Origin: Pedobacter sp. PLR
Lineage (GTDB): Bacteria > Bacteroidota > Bacteroidia > Sphingobacteriales > Sphingobacteriaceae
Direction: 5' to 3'
DNA: 64,000 bases
Assembly (NCBI RefSeq): GCF_026239675.1
Contig: NZ_JAPIVQ010000006.1
Coordinates: 310,001 to 374,000, forward strand
Shown here: piece after piece, positions 16,569-25,283 of the stretch
How the letters are laid out: the number at the start of each line of letters is the position of its first letter
Numbering within the stretch: position 1 is the first letter of the stretch
Notes under the pieces: model-generated
Databases searched by the model: none
The model's input: only the letters and a program-made list of their open reading frames with translations
What the model was told of the DNA's origin: nothing
Program-made: the position numbers and the translations under genes

Positions 16569-16571
16569 CAA

Positions 16572-17252
16572 ATGATCCAATCCATTTCCCTGATATTACT
16601 AAGCGTTCTTTTTTTCCAAAACCCGGTAAAGGTTAAAAAACCCGGACCAATAAAGGTGGTCAGTAGTTTTTCCGCTTATGAAAAGGCTTATGAGCTCAAT
16701 CCAAATCAGGAGCTGATGGAACTTAAAAAAGAAATTCCCGGCATCCAACTGGACATTCGCTACGCGACCAGTAATAATTTCATGAAGATCGCGGTGTATA
16801 AACAGGCTCGTGCTTTTGCAAGGAAACCGGTCGTGATGCAATTGAAAAAGGTGCAGGCGGTTTTAGCGAAGCAAGGCTATGCCTTAAAAATCTATGACGC
16901 TTACCGCCCTTACGCTGCCACCAAAACACTATATCTCAAAGCGGGGAATAAGAACTTCGTGGCCAATCCAAAAGTAGGGTCCCGACACAATAGAGGTTGC
17001 GCGATAGACCTTACGCTCATCCACCTGAAAACAGGAAAAGAGCTGGAAATGCCGACCCCTTACGACAGCTTTTCTCCTCTGGCAGCGGCAAATTATACTG
17101 CGCTTCCAAAGGCTGCGCTCAAAAACCGGAATCTGCTGATTCAGGTGATGCAGGGCCACGGCTTCAGAGTGATCTCCAATGAGTGGTGGCATTTTGACTT
17201 TCGGGGATGGCGGAATTACGACCTGCTGGACATTCCCTTTGAGATGTTATAA
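16572..17252 (+). CDS. D-alanyl-D-alanine dipeptidase (VanX/DdpX, peptidase M15D)
   Basis: The 226-residue protein has a hydrophobic N-terminus (ISLILLSVLFFQ) that is probably a signal peptide, so it likely acts in the periplasm. The M15D signatures are the substrate-binding YDAYRPYAAT, the zinc ligands in SRHNRGCAIDLTL (His and Asp) and the catalytic EWWHFDF (Glu and the third zinc ligand His). These enzymes split D-Ala-D-Ala. Without vanHA-like genes nearby, it is more likely to serve D-alanine recycling than glycopeptide resistance. It begins 3 bases after ald and should be on the same transcript. Confidence 0.92.
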   Translation: MIQSISLILLSVLFFQNPVKVKKPGPIKVVSSFSAYEKAYELNPNQELMELKKEIPGIQLDIRYATSNNFMKIAVYKQARAFARKPVVMQLKKVQAVLAKQGYALKIYDAYRPYAATKTLYLKAGNKNFVANPKVGSRHNRGCAIDLTLIHLKTGKELEMPTPYDSFSPLAAANYTALPKAALKNRNLLIQVMQGHGFRVISNEWWHFDFRGWRNYDLLDIPFEML

Positions 17253-17302
17253 TTTATTCTTAATCCCATTAAACCTGCGTACTAATTTATTAAATTAGTA
17301 TT

Positions 17303-18553
17303 ATGAAATCGTCTCGTTGCGCGACAAATCTGATTCGGTTAAAAACCCTGTTACTGCTACTTATCGTCACTTTGACTATACAAAACAACTATGCTCAGGA
17401 TTTCGGGTTTCCAAATGACCGGAAGAAAGATGCCATCAATTTCATTCTGCTGAAAAATCTGGTTATTATTCCCGTTTATATCAATGAGAAAGGACCTTTT
17501 AACTTCATTTTAGACACGGGTGTTGGCCCGATGATTATTTCAGATCCCCGAATTGCCGACAGCTTAAAGATTAAGGACTTACGTACGATCAAGATTGCCG
17601 GCCTGGGTAAAGGTGATGAAATTGAAGCCTATGTTTCCAGTTCTGTCAACGCAAGGATTGGCAAAGCAAGCCTGGATCACATTCCCACTGCCATACTCAA
17701 AGAAGATCTATTTCGCTTATCCAGCTATCTGGGAATGCCCGTTCATGGATTATTAGGCTACCATTTTTTCAAAAGCTTCCTGGTGGAGCTTAAATATTCC
17801 GCTAAAAGAATGGTGTTTTACCTGCCTTCCTACACCCGGAAAATCAAGGGGGAACGGATTCCGCTGGAAATGATCAACGATAAACCCTATACAAAAATAC
17901 AAGTCCAAACACCCGAACTTGGCACACAAATATTAAAAATGCTGGTCGACAATGGCGCCAGTCATGCAATATCGTTGGAAATCCTGGATAAGGCCCCTTT
18001 CCCGCTACCACCAATTAGTATTATAGCCAATCTTGGAATGGGACTGGGTGGCCCGATCAGCGGCCATATCGGTAGAACTCCTCAGGTAAAAATCGGATCT
18101 TTTCAATTGAACAATGTACTGACCGCTTATCCAAAATATGAGGAGGTTGCCGCAAAAATATTGCTCAATGACCGGAATGGAAACCTAGGCGCAGATATCC
18201 TGAGCCGTTTTGACATTACCTTTGATTACGCTGATAATGCCATGTATTTACGTAAAAACGGGAACTTTAACCGTCCCTTCCAGCATGATATGGCAGGAAT
18301 GGAGGTTTATTCCGAAGACACCCAGCTTCAGCGCTACTTTATTGGCAGAATAGAGCCCGATTCTCCGGCAGAAGAAGCTGGATTACAAGCTGAAGACGAG
18401 ATCGTATACCTCAATTTTATTCCTGCCACCAGCTATACTTTATCGGAGGTCAACAAGCTTTTCCGCGATGGCGATGATAAAACCGTCATTATAACCGTGT
18501 TGAGGAAGGGCGAAATCCGCATTCGGGTCATAAAACTGAAACAAAGAATATAA
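17303..18553 (+). CDS. Secreted retropepsin-like aspartyl protease with PDZ domain
   Basis: The 416-residue protein has a signal peptide at about 1-31. There are two aspartyl-protease half-domains. The first has FNFILDTGVGPMII (Asp71), the second MLVDNGASHAISL with the less usual DNGA in place of DTGA. From about residue 335 a PDZ domain (RYFIGRIEPDSPAEEAGLQAEDE) follows. This architecture is common in Bacteroidetes and substrates are not known. The start context is AT-rich with no Shine-Dalgarno sequence. The gene lies 50 bases after the dipeptidase. Confidence 0.88.
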   Translation: MKSSRCATNLIRLKTLLLLLIVTLTIQNNYAQDFGFPNDRKKDAINFILLKNLVIIPVYINEKGPFNFILDTGVGPMIISDPRIADSLKIKDLRTIKIAGLGKGDEIEAYVSSSVNARIGKASLDHIPTAILKEDLFRLSSYLGMPVHGLLGYHFFKSFLVELKYSAKRMVFYLPSYTRKIKGERIPLEMINDKPYTKIQVQTPELGTQILKMLVDNGASHAISLEILDKAPFPLPPISIIANLGMGLGGPISGHIGRTPQVKIGSFQLNNVLTAYPKYEEVAAKILLNDRNGNLGADILSRFDITFDYADNAMYLRKNGNFNRPFQHDMAGMEVYSEDTQLQRYFIGRIEPDSPAEEAGLQAEDEIVYLNFIPATSYTLSEVNKLFRDGDDKTVIITVLRKGEIRIRVIKLKQRI

Positions 18554-18569
18554 AATCTGTCGATTCTTA

Positions 18570-18577
18570 TAACTTTG
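18570..18577 (+). promoter_or_regulatory. Putative -7 element upstream of the lipoprotein gene
   Basis: TAACTTTG matches TAnnTTTG. It falls at the very start of the longest frame (18575), which argues that translation begins at the later ATG (18614) and not at 18575. Confidence 0.45.
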
Positions 18578-18613
18578 TCCCCGGAATTATTCCATTACCT
18601 TTATTTTCCCTGC

Positions 18614-19543
18614 ATGTCCAAAAAGCTCATTTATATCTTATTAGCCGTCATTAGTATTTTTCTAAGCTGTAGCGCAGAAAAAAAAGAAGAAAAGAAAATG
18701 CAGCCGGGTCAACTGACTTTTGATTCAATAAAAGGCATTAAATACCATGAGGTAAAACGCCGTTTCAGTACCGGATTATCATTTAATGAGATCGGTTTCC
18801 AGCAAGAACCTAGTTGGATCATTCAGTTTAAATCCGATGACTCGATCATGGCATATAGTCCTCAAAAGAAGAGAATGCAGACCTTCTTTTTACAGTATGA
18901 CCATGGTGATGTTTATAATTTCGCAAAAGAGTGGTTTAGAATCAAGAAGATCAGTAAGGATAGTGTTTTGATGCAACGTCTGCAGGTGATCAAAAGAGAG
19001 GTTATGAAAGATATCCGTTCGGATGTCAACATCACCTATTATTCGGAAGATTATATTCAAAATGTACTCAAAACTAGTCCGGAAGAATTGCAAAAACCAT
19101 CCAGAGCAGATACAGCCTATATCCGGAAATTAACGGAAATCAGCAATCAAAAACCAGCAGATATTGACCTCGCATTCGGAGCACGGGAACCGGTAGTGTT
19201 TCGGCCATTGAGTAATATGATCAAGGTGAAAAAGATTGACGTTGTCGACCGGATTAACGGTCAAACAGAAGCCTATGATTACCTGTTTCCAAAGTACAGA
19301 ATAGATATTTCACGTGCTTATGAAGACTTCGGTTATGACTTTAGCGTGATAGTGGATGCCAGTGGTAAAATGCACCTGGGCAAGTTCCGCACTTCAGCGC
19401 CTGAAAATTATGAACCGAGGAAAAAAACACTGGAAGCGATCATCAGTGTATACCTTCAAAACCTCTTAAAAATCCAGCCGGGTACTACCCTTGGCATCCC
19501 ACATTCCAGCGAAATAAATCTGAGCGTTTCAGGGAGGAAATAA
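18614..19543 (+). CDS. Hypothetical lipoprotein
   Basis: The protein has 309 residues from the ATG at 18614. That start gives a clean lipoprotein signal (KLIYILLAVISIFLSCSAE) with the acylated Cys at residue 18, and a promoter-like element lies upstream of it. The mature part is mixed alpha/beta, rich in Lys and Ser, and includes LAFGAREPVVFRPLSN near the middle. I recognise no domain. It follows the PDZ protease gene and precedes the cold-shock gene. The location is likely the periplasmic face of a membrane. The function is unknown. Confidence 0.75.
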   Translation: MSKKLIYILLAVISIFLSCSAEKKEEKKMQPGQLTFDSIKGIKYHEVKRRFSTGLSFNEIGFQQEPSWIIQFKSDDSIMAYSPQKKRMQTFFLQYDHGDVYNFAKEWFRIKKISKDSVLMQRLQVIKREVMKDIRSDVNITYYSEDYIQNVLKTSPEELQKPSRADTAYIRKLTEISNQKPADIDLAFGAREPVVFRPLSNMIKVKKIDVVDRINGQTEAYDYLFPKYRIDISRAYEDFGYDFSVIVDASGKMHLGKFRTSAPENYEPRKKTLEAIISVYLQNLLKIQPGTTLGIPHSSEINLSVSGRK

Positions 19544-19648
19544 GGGGGATAAAAGCCTCAAAACTTACATTTATCAAAAAAAGAAGCCGCTGTGTATTAT
19601 TAAAAATATTCCGTATCTTGCACACTTAATTTATTAATAAATAATACA

Positions 19649-19840
19649 ATGCAAGAAGGAACAGTAAAATTTTTTAATGTAACTAAAGGTTTCGGATTCA
19701 TCATTCCAGCTAACGGAGATAGCGAAATTTTTGTACATTCAACAGGCCTTATCGATGAAATTCGTGAAAACGACAAAGTTGAATACGATGTTGAAAGCGG
19801 TAAAAAAGGGTTGAATGCGATTAATGTTAAAGTAATCTAG
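19649..19840 (+). CDS. Cold-shock domain protein
   Basis: The 63-residue protein is made of a single cold-shock domain. The RNA-binding motifs are visible: KGFGFII (RNP1) at about residues 13-19 and EIFVHSTG (RNP2) at about 27-34, with an N-terminal GTVKFFNVT strand. Such proteins bind single-stranded RNA and act as RNA chaperones. It is slightly shorter than the usual 65-70 residues. It is a single-gene unit with a strong terminator directly after it. Confidence 0.95.
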   Translation: MQEGTVKFFNVTKGFGFIIPANGDSEIFVHSTGLIDEIRENDKVEYDVESGKKGLNAINVKVI

Positions 19841-19863
19841 ATTATTAAAAACATAATTGTACA

Positions 19864-19891
19864 GCATCGCGAGCAATCGCGATGCTTTTTT
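19864..19891 (+). terminator. Terminator of the cold-shock gene
   Basis: A perfect 9-bp stem (GCATCGCGA / TCGCGATGC) closes a GCAA tetraloop and is followed by six T. This is a strong rho-independent terminator. Confidence 0.9.
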
Positions 19892-19949
19892 GTTTAAAGC
19901 CGTTTTATTTCCTCGTTTGAAGCGGGATTAATTTTACACTTGACAGCGT

Positions 19950-20783
19950 TTATTTCCTTGATTGAAGAAGCTCAAACAGACGCTCAGGCTCATTGGTGGT
20001 GATGAACTCTATGTGCTGATCCAGGAGCCAGTTCATGTCTTCGATCGTGTTAACTGTCCAGGCGTTTAAAGTAAGTCCCAGCGCTTTTGATTTGCTAAAC
20101 CAGTCTCCATTTTTATAGACCGAAAAATGATAGTCTGCGCCATCAAAACCAGATGCTTTTAGTTTTTCCAAAGGTGCATCTCCGTTGAGGTAAGCGAACT
20201 TTGCTCCGGATTGTAAAGCCAGAATTTCTTCCCCGATCGCGTAACTAAAACTGATGTAATCAACCCAGGGGGTTGCTCCTAGCTGATGCACCATAGCCAC
20301 TGTCTTTCTCGTCATTTGAAGATCCCTTTCTCCGCTGATTTTAGCTGGCTTTAATTCCAGTATCAATCTTGTTCCCTTTTGTTTCATTCCGGCCTTTAAA
20401 TAGGCTTCTAAAGTTGGGATTTGCTCTCCGTTACTCAGCTTTTTTTCGAGTAGCTGCACATAAGTCGAGCTGGCAATAGGTATTCCTAAAAAATCCGGGT
20501 CATGATTGACTACCAATATACTGTCGGAAGTCATATGTACATCAAATTCGGATCCATAACAGCCGAGTTTGATGGCTTCTTTTAAGGAGGCAATCGAGTT
20601 TTCAGGCAGGCCTTTCTTCTTCCAGGCGCCACGATGCGCGATCACTTGATTTTTATTCCAGCTTGTTGTCTTTTCCATCACAGGGGCTTTTAATCCGGTT
20701 GTTGGTTTTTCCCTCACAAAGGAAGTTATTCCGATTGTGGTAAATAACGCGGCCATCGTTATGGCGTAAATTGAATTGCTCAT
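19950..20783 (-). CDS. Glycerophosphodiester phosphodiesterase family protein
   Basis: The protein has 277 residues from the ATG at 20783. The longer frame adds 20 residues without support. A hydrophobic N-terminus (IYAITMAALFTTIGITSFV) is a signal peptide or anchor, so the enzyme acts outside the cytosol. The GDPD TIM barrel starts at about 47. The catalytic residues visible are His50-Arg51 in VIAHRGAW, Glu61-Asn62, the metal ligands Glu79 and Asp81 in GSEFDVHMT, and His94 in VVNHDP. The closing LGLTLNAWTVNT is typical. The likely reaction is hydrolysis of glycerophosphodiesters to glycerol-3-phosphate and an alcohol. It diverges from the DUF4175 gene. Confidence 0.9.
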   Translation of the reverse strand: MSNSIYAITMAALFTTIGITSFVREKPTTGLKAPVMEKTTSWNKNQVIAHRGAWKKKGLPENSIASLKEAIKLGCYGSEFDVHMTSDSILVVNHDPDFLGIPIASSTYVQLLEKKLSNGEQIPTLEAYLKAGMKQKGTRLILELKPAKISGERDLQMTRKTVAMVHQLGATPWVDYISFSYAIGEEILALQSGAKFAYLNGDAPLEKLKASGFDGADYHFSVYKNGDWFSKSKALGLTLNAWTVNTIEDMNWLLDQHIEFITTNEPERLFELLQSRK

Positions 20784-20924
20784 CTGATTATTGATTTGTA
20801 TAAATCTTATGGAAAGTAAATTCCATAAAAAACATGACCCCAACGTTAATTTAATGCTATTATCTCTTTAATTTTATCAAAACCAATATTCATTAATTAC
20901 CTTTAAGCATCATAAAGCTAATTA

Positions 20925-23900
20925 ATGAACAGCAATTACGAACTTTTAATTTCAAAGGTTAATGAATTCACGCAAAAGTTTTACCTGAATAAACTCTTGC
21001 GGGGCAGCATTTATGCGGCCACTTTCCTATTGGCTTTGTATCTGCTGCTGTTTGTACTGGTGTATTATACCCAACCGGGAATTTCCACTAAAACCCTTTT
21101 ATTTTTCAGTTCCATCGCCGTTTCTATCCTTGCCATCGGTTTCTGGGTCGTTAAACCTGCCCTTTCCTATTTTAAGCTGAGTAAAAACCTAAGCATAGAG
21201 CAAGCTGCAGCACTCATCGGAGATCACTTTTTCAATGTAAAAGACAAGCTGTTAAATACGCTGCAGCTAAAGGCTCTTGCAGATAAAAATCCGGAACATA
21301 ATGCGCTCATTATGGCAGGTATCGATCAAAAGATCAATGACCTGAAACCGATTCCTTTCAGCAGTGCAATTCGCCTGACTGAGAATAAAAAATACTTGCG
21401 TTATTCCCTGTTTCCATTGAGCATCATCCTCCTTATTTCCATTATTGCCCCTTCCATCTTAAGAGAAGGAACCAGTAGTTTTGTCCAGTATAACAGAGAG
21501 ATTTTGCCGAAAGCACCATTCAATTTCGAATTACTCAATAAAAAACTGATTTGTGCTCAGGGAGATGACCTGACTTTAAAGCTTAAAATCACAGGAAATG
21601 AAATTCCTCAGGAGGTTTACATTTCTGATGGGATGAATACCTATAAACTGGATAAAAAGGATGCGACTTCCTTTCAATATACTTTCAAAAACCTTCAAAA
21701 GAACAAAGAGATCCGTTTTGCTGCGGGTGGCTTTAACTCCCTGCCTTATGTGATTGAAGTGAAGCCCCGTCCGGCGATTTTAACCATGACCGCCGACCTT
21801 CATTACCCTACTTATTTGCGCAAAAAGGACGAAAAGATTGCCAATGCAGGCGATTTACTATTGCCTGAGGGAACCACCGTAAGCTGGAAACTGAGCACTG
21901 CAAACAGTGATGAATTGGTTTTTATATTGGACAAGCAAGAGCAATTGCTCCAGTCTAACGACAATGTTTTTACATTTAAAAGCACCTTACGAAAGAGCGG
22001 GGAATACCGCTTGAGCCCTAAAAACAGCCGTTTTGCAGGTGGTGCCGATTCTTTAGTCCACCAAATTGAAATCATCGCAGATGAATATCCAAATATCTCA
22101 GTGACCGAATCACCAGATTCTGGAAGTACTAAAGCATTGTATTTCACTGGTAACATCTCGGATGACCATGGATTTAGCGGCCTGAAATTCAACTACATCG
22201 TCACAGAAAATGGTAAGGCTATAAACAAGGTCAGCCAGTCTATTCCGGTTAAAAAGACACAATTGGAAAACGCTTTCTTCTTTTTCTGGGATCTTAGTCA
22301 GGCAGGTATAAAACCCGGACAGCAATTGGAATATTACTTTGAAGTAGCAGATAATGACGGCGTTAATGGCCCTAAATCGACTAAATCAGCAAAAAAAACC
22401 TATGAACTACCTACGGTGCAACAGGTTGCCGAGAAAATAAATCAGGGCAGTCAGGCAGTAAAACAGAAAATGGAACAAGCCATTAAACTTGCTGGCGCAG
22501 TAGAAAAAGAGAGTAAAAAGCTTGGTGCGGCCTTACTGGACAAAAAAACATTGAATTTCGATGATAAGAAACAGATTCAGCAGCTACTGGACAAGCAAAA
22601 ACAACTGGAAGAAACGGTTAAAGCACTCAAACAGCTGAATGAAAAGAATAATTTTGAAAAAGAAGAAAATGCAACGGTAAAGGATGAGCTCCTCGAAAAG
22701 CAAAAACAAATCGATGAATTGTTTAAAAATGTCCTGGATGATAAAACGAAAGCCTTACTGGAAAAGCTGCAAAATTTGATGGATCAAAATAACAAGGATC
22801 AGACGCAGCAGGAACTTTCCAAAATGCAGTTGGACAATAAATCCGTGAAAAACGAGCTGGATCGCATCCTGGAGCTTTATAAACAACTTGAATTTGAGCA
22901 GAACCTGCAAAACAATATTGACCGGATCAAAGAACTCGCCAAAGAGCAGAAAGCCCTTTCTCAGCAAAGTAAGGATCAGAAAAAACCTGTCGGCGATTTG
23001 AAACAACAGCAGGAGAAACAAAGTGCAGCATTTGAAGACATTAAAAAAGACTTGAAAAGTCTTCAGGAAAAAAATGAGCAGCTGGAACGCCCTAATCCTT
23101 TCGGGAATCCGGAAAAAGAGAGTAAAGACATTCAGCAGCAGCAGAAAGAAAGTAAAGAGAATCTGGAAAAAAATGACCGCAAAAAAGCCGCTGAGAACCA
23201 GGAGAAAGCTGCTGATCAGCTGGAAAAAATGGCTAAAAAAATGGACGATATGCAACAGGAATCTTCAGAAACGGAGAATAACCTAAACGTTCAGGAGCTT
23301 CGGCAGTTACTGGAAAATCTTTTGAAAACATCATTTGATCAGGAAAAGGTGATGCTGAATTTGAAGAAACTGAGTAATAACGACCCGCTTTATACCGCTA
23401 ATGTACAGCAACAAAGGGTGATCAAAGACAATATGAAGTCCATTGCCGACAGTCTGTCTTCCTTAAGCAAAAGGGTTCCACAGATTGAAAGCACCGTGAA
23501 TGAGGAGTTACAAAAGATCAATTTTAACCTGGATAAAAGCCTGGATAACCTTGGTGAAAGAAATACCGCTGCCGCAAATAAGAACCAGCAGTATACCATG
23601 ACCTCCATCAATAATCTATCCTTAATGCTCAATGAGGCATTGGAACAGCTTCAAAAGATGAAGAAAAATTCCAGTGGCAGTGGCAAAGGGAAAAAACAAA
23701 GCATGAAACAGTTGCAGCAAATGCAGCAGCAGCTCAACAACAGCATGCAAAAGGCTAAGGATCAGCTGCAGAAATCAGGAAACAAAGGCACGGTTCCAAA
23801 GGGGCAGATGTCTGAAGAGTTCGCTAAAATGGCTCAGCAGCAGCAAATGATCCGCGAAGCGCTGCAAAAGATCAACAGAGAAGAGAATAAAGATGGTAAA

Positions 23901-24239
23901 TCCGGATTGGGGAACCTGAATCAAATGATCAAGGATATGAAGGCGACAGAAACTGATCTGGTGAATAAGCGCCTGGAGCAAGAGACGTTAAACCGTCAGA
24001 AAGACCTGCTTACGAAGCTTCTGGATGCAAATGATGCCCAAAGAGAACAGGATCAGGATTCAAAAAGAGAGAGTAAAGCCGGAAAAGATCTTCCTCCATC
24101 CTATCAGCAGATGCTGGAAAAGTTCCGTAAAAATCAAAAAAATGAGAATGAATGGATACAGAAATTACCGCCGGGCCTGAACTACTATTACAAAAATAAA
24201 ATTGCGGAATATTTTAAATTGCTAAATTTGGCCCAATAA
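20925..24239 (+). CDS. DUF4175 family membrane-anchored coiled-coil protein
   Basis: The protein has 1104 residues. Two transmembrane helices lie near 25-48 and 57-76, and a third near 158-175 (YSLFPLSIILLISIIAPSI). A large beta-rich extracytoplasmic part follows to about 490, with Ig-like strands. From about 500 to 1050 it is almost all charged coiled coil, rich in Gln, Lys and Glu, and it ends with a short ordered tail (PPGLNYYYKNKIAEYF). The family is typical of Bacteroidetes and of unknown function. Its build suggests a structural or scaffold role in the envelope. ybeY follows after 12 bases. Confidence 0.88.
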   Translation: MNSNYELLISKVNEFTQKFYLNKLLRGSIYAATFLLALYLLLFVLVYYTQPGISTKTLLFFSSIAVSILAIGFWVVKPALSYFKLSKNLSIEQAAALIGDHFFNVKDKLLNTLQLKALADKNPEHNALIMAGIDQKINDLKPIPFSSAIRLTENKKYLRYSLFPLSIILLISIIAPSILREGTSSFVQYNREILPKAPFNFELLNKKLICAQGDDLTLKLKITGNEIPQEVYISDGMNTYKLDKKDATSFQYTFKNLQKNKEIRFAAGGFNSLPYVIEVKPRPAILTMTADLHYPTYLRKKDEKIANAGDLLLPEGTTVSWKLSTANSDELVFILDKQEQLLQSNDNVFTFKSTLRKSGEYRLSPKNSRFAGGADSLVHQIEIIADEYPNISVTESPDSGSTKALYFTGNISDDHGFSGLKFNYIVTENGKAINKVSQSIPVKKTQLENAFFFFWDLSQAGIKPGQQLEYYFEVADNDGVNGPKSTKSAKKTYELPTVQQVAEKINQGSQAVKQKMEQAIKLAGAVEKESKKLGAALLDKKTLNFDDKKQIQQLLDKQKQLEETVKALKQLNEKNNFEKEENATVKDELLEKQKQIDELFKNVLDDKTKALLEKLQNLMDQNNKDQTQQELSKMQLDNKSVKNELDRILELYKQLEFEQNLQNNIDRIKELAKEQKALSQQSKDQKKPVGDLKQQQEKQSAAFEDIKKDLKSLQEKNEQLERPNPFGNPEKESKDIQQQQKESKENLEKNDRKKAAENQEKAADQLEKMAKKMDDMQQESSETENNLNVQELRQLLENLLKTSFDQEKVMLNLKKLSNNDPLYTANVQQQRVIKDNMKSIADSLSSLSKRVPQIESTVNEELQKINFNLDKSLDNLGERNTAAANKNQQYTMTSINNLSLMLNEALEQLQKMKKNSSGSGKGKKQSMKQLQQMQQQLNNSMQKAKDQLQKSGNKGTVPKGQMSEEFAKMAQQQQMIREALQKINREENKDGKSGLGNLNQMIKDMKATETDLVNKRLEQETLNRQKDLLTKLLDANDAQREQDQDSKRESKAGKDLPPSYQQMLEKFRKNQKNENEWIQKLPPGLNYYYKNKIAEYFKLLNLAQ
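24223..24230 (+). promoter_or_regulatory. Putative -7 element for ybeY inside the DUF4175 gene
   Basis: TAAATTTG (TAnnTTTG) lies in the last codons of the upstream gene, with a predicted leader of about 15 bases for ybeY. It could give ybeY independent expression. No -33 TTG was confirmed. Confidence 0.35.
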
Positions 24240-24251
24240 TTCTATATCCAG

Positions 24252-24698
24252 ATGGCAAAACCAGCAGTTCATTTTTTCACCGAAGACCTAAGTTATACCC
24301 TTAAAAAGAAAACCTTGCTTAAGGCCTGGATCAAGGCTATAATTGAAAAAGAAGGTTATTCATTACAGGAGTTGAACTTTATTTTGTGCTCAGACGAATA
24401 TTTACTGCGTATAAATCAGGAATACCTGGATCATGACACTTATACTGATGTGATCACTTTTGATAACTCAGAAGAGCTTAAAATGATCGTTGGTGACATA
24501 TTTATCAGTCTGGAGCGTATTCAGGAAAATGCAAAAACATTTAAGCATACAGTAGCCGATGAATTGTACCGCGTGATGGCGCATGGTACTTTACACCTTT
24601 TAGGCTATAAAGACAAGGGAAAAGCGGCTAAGACACTAATGACGGCTAAAGAAGACGAATCTCTTGCCTTGTTTAAAGCGATGGAGCCTGCTGTATAG
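24252..24698 (+). CDS. ybeY: rRNA maturation RNase YbeY
   Basis: The 148-residue protein is of the UPF0054/YbeY family, which processes the 16S rRNA 3' end and helps 70S quality control. The block SDEYLLRINQEYLDHDTYTDVITF is typical (the DVITF strand carries the conserved region). The metal site reads HGTLHLLGYKDKG. The first two His ligands are present, but the position of the third His (HxxxHxxxxxH) is occupied by Asp. I believe this variant recurs in Bacteroidetes, so it need not mean loss of function. Confidence 0.93.
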   Translation: MAKPAVHFFTEDLSYTLKKKTLLKAWIKAIIEKEGYSLQELNFILCSDEYLLRINQEYLDHDTYTDVITFDNSEELKMIVGDIFISLERIQENAKTFKHTVADELYRVMAHGTLHLLGYKDKGKAAKTLMTAKEDESLALFKAMEPAV

Positions 24699-24975
24699 CA
24701 CTCCCCGTTGATAGGTTATATCCGGCAGTTTGTCGGAATTTAAGAACAGATGGTCTAATGAACGTCAATTTATTGAAACGTTTTTCCTGCGGCTGCGTCT
24801 TATCTCTGAAAGATTTTACGCAACCACAAAACCAGGAACCCATGAAAAATACACTCAAAAAATTACTGATCGGCTCCATTGCCATCGTAATACTTACCGG
24901 AACAAAATTCGGATTAAAGCCTGCCGAAAGAGGCGTGTCTTTAACCCATACCAGAAAATAGCCCCCTTATCTTCC

Positions 24976-24993
24976 GTTTTTAGCGCTAAAAAC
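24976..24993. repeat. Perfect 18-bp palindrome
   Basis: GTTTTTAGCGCTAAAAAC reads the same on both strands. It could be a dimeric regulator site. As a loop-less hairpin it is a poor terminator. Its function is not known. Confidence 0.5.
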
Positions 24994-25237
24994 AAGAGAT
25001 TCCATCCTTCCTGGTTTATCGGAGATCTGCCTGAACACCAGTTCTTAATCACTCCTCTCAAGCTGGCCCGAGCTCCAATTCTGTCATTTTTTTTGAAGAA
25101 TCTTTCTGCCGGTTCGGCAAAAGGTTCCCTGCAATCTGCTCCATATCCGCAATACTTTAGCGCCAATACGCTGATTTTTAATGGGACAAATCATTACATC
25201 TTCAATAGGCTCAACTATATACCTAAGAATTATTGCT

Positions 25238-25245
25238 TACTTTTG
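25238..25245 (+). promoter_or_regulatory. -7 element of the ABC-F gene
   Basis: TACTTTTG, followed by CA, is a full TAnnTTTG match of the same form as the rpsP promoter. The leader to the TTG start at 25284 would be about 35 bases. No TTG at -33 was seen. Confidence 0.5.
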
Positions 25246-25283
25246 CACTAATTTCATATATAAAATATCGTTAAACACATACT

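Larger units (their letters stand above)
24699..25283. other. 585-base gap with a perfect palindrome
   Basis: No gene is recognised here. Several open frames on both strands overlap one another and lack domains. One 39-codon frame starting at 24842 begins with a basic start and a hydrophobic stretch (KKLLIGSIAIVILTG) and could be a tiny membrane protein, but nothing else supports it. A perfect 18-bp palindrome (24976-24993) and a promoter element near 25238 are the only clear structures. Confidence 0.4.

Noticed and set aside
16572..17252. Glycopeptide (vancomycin) resistance operon because of the VanX-like gene
   Set aside because: No D-Ala-D-Lac ligase, VanH or VanRS gene is nearby, and Gram-negative cells carry such dipeptidases for peptide recycling.
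22755..23255. 166-codon minus-strand ORF rich in Phe and Leu
   Set aside because: It is the antisense of Lys/Glu/Gln codons in the DUF4175 coiled coil and so looks hydrophobic by necessity.
24730..25251. 173-codon plus-strand frame and a 90-codon minus-strand frame in the 585-base gap
   Set aside because: They overlap on opposite strands, neither has a recognisable domain, and the composition is Phe/Ser/Arg-rich like other shadow frames.
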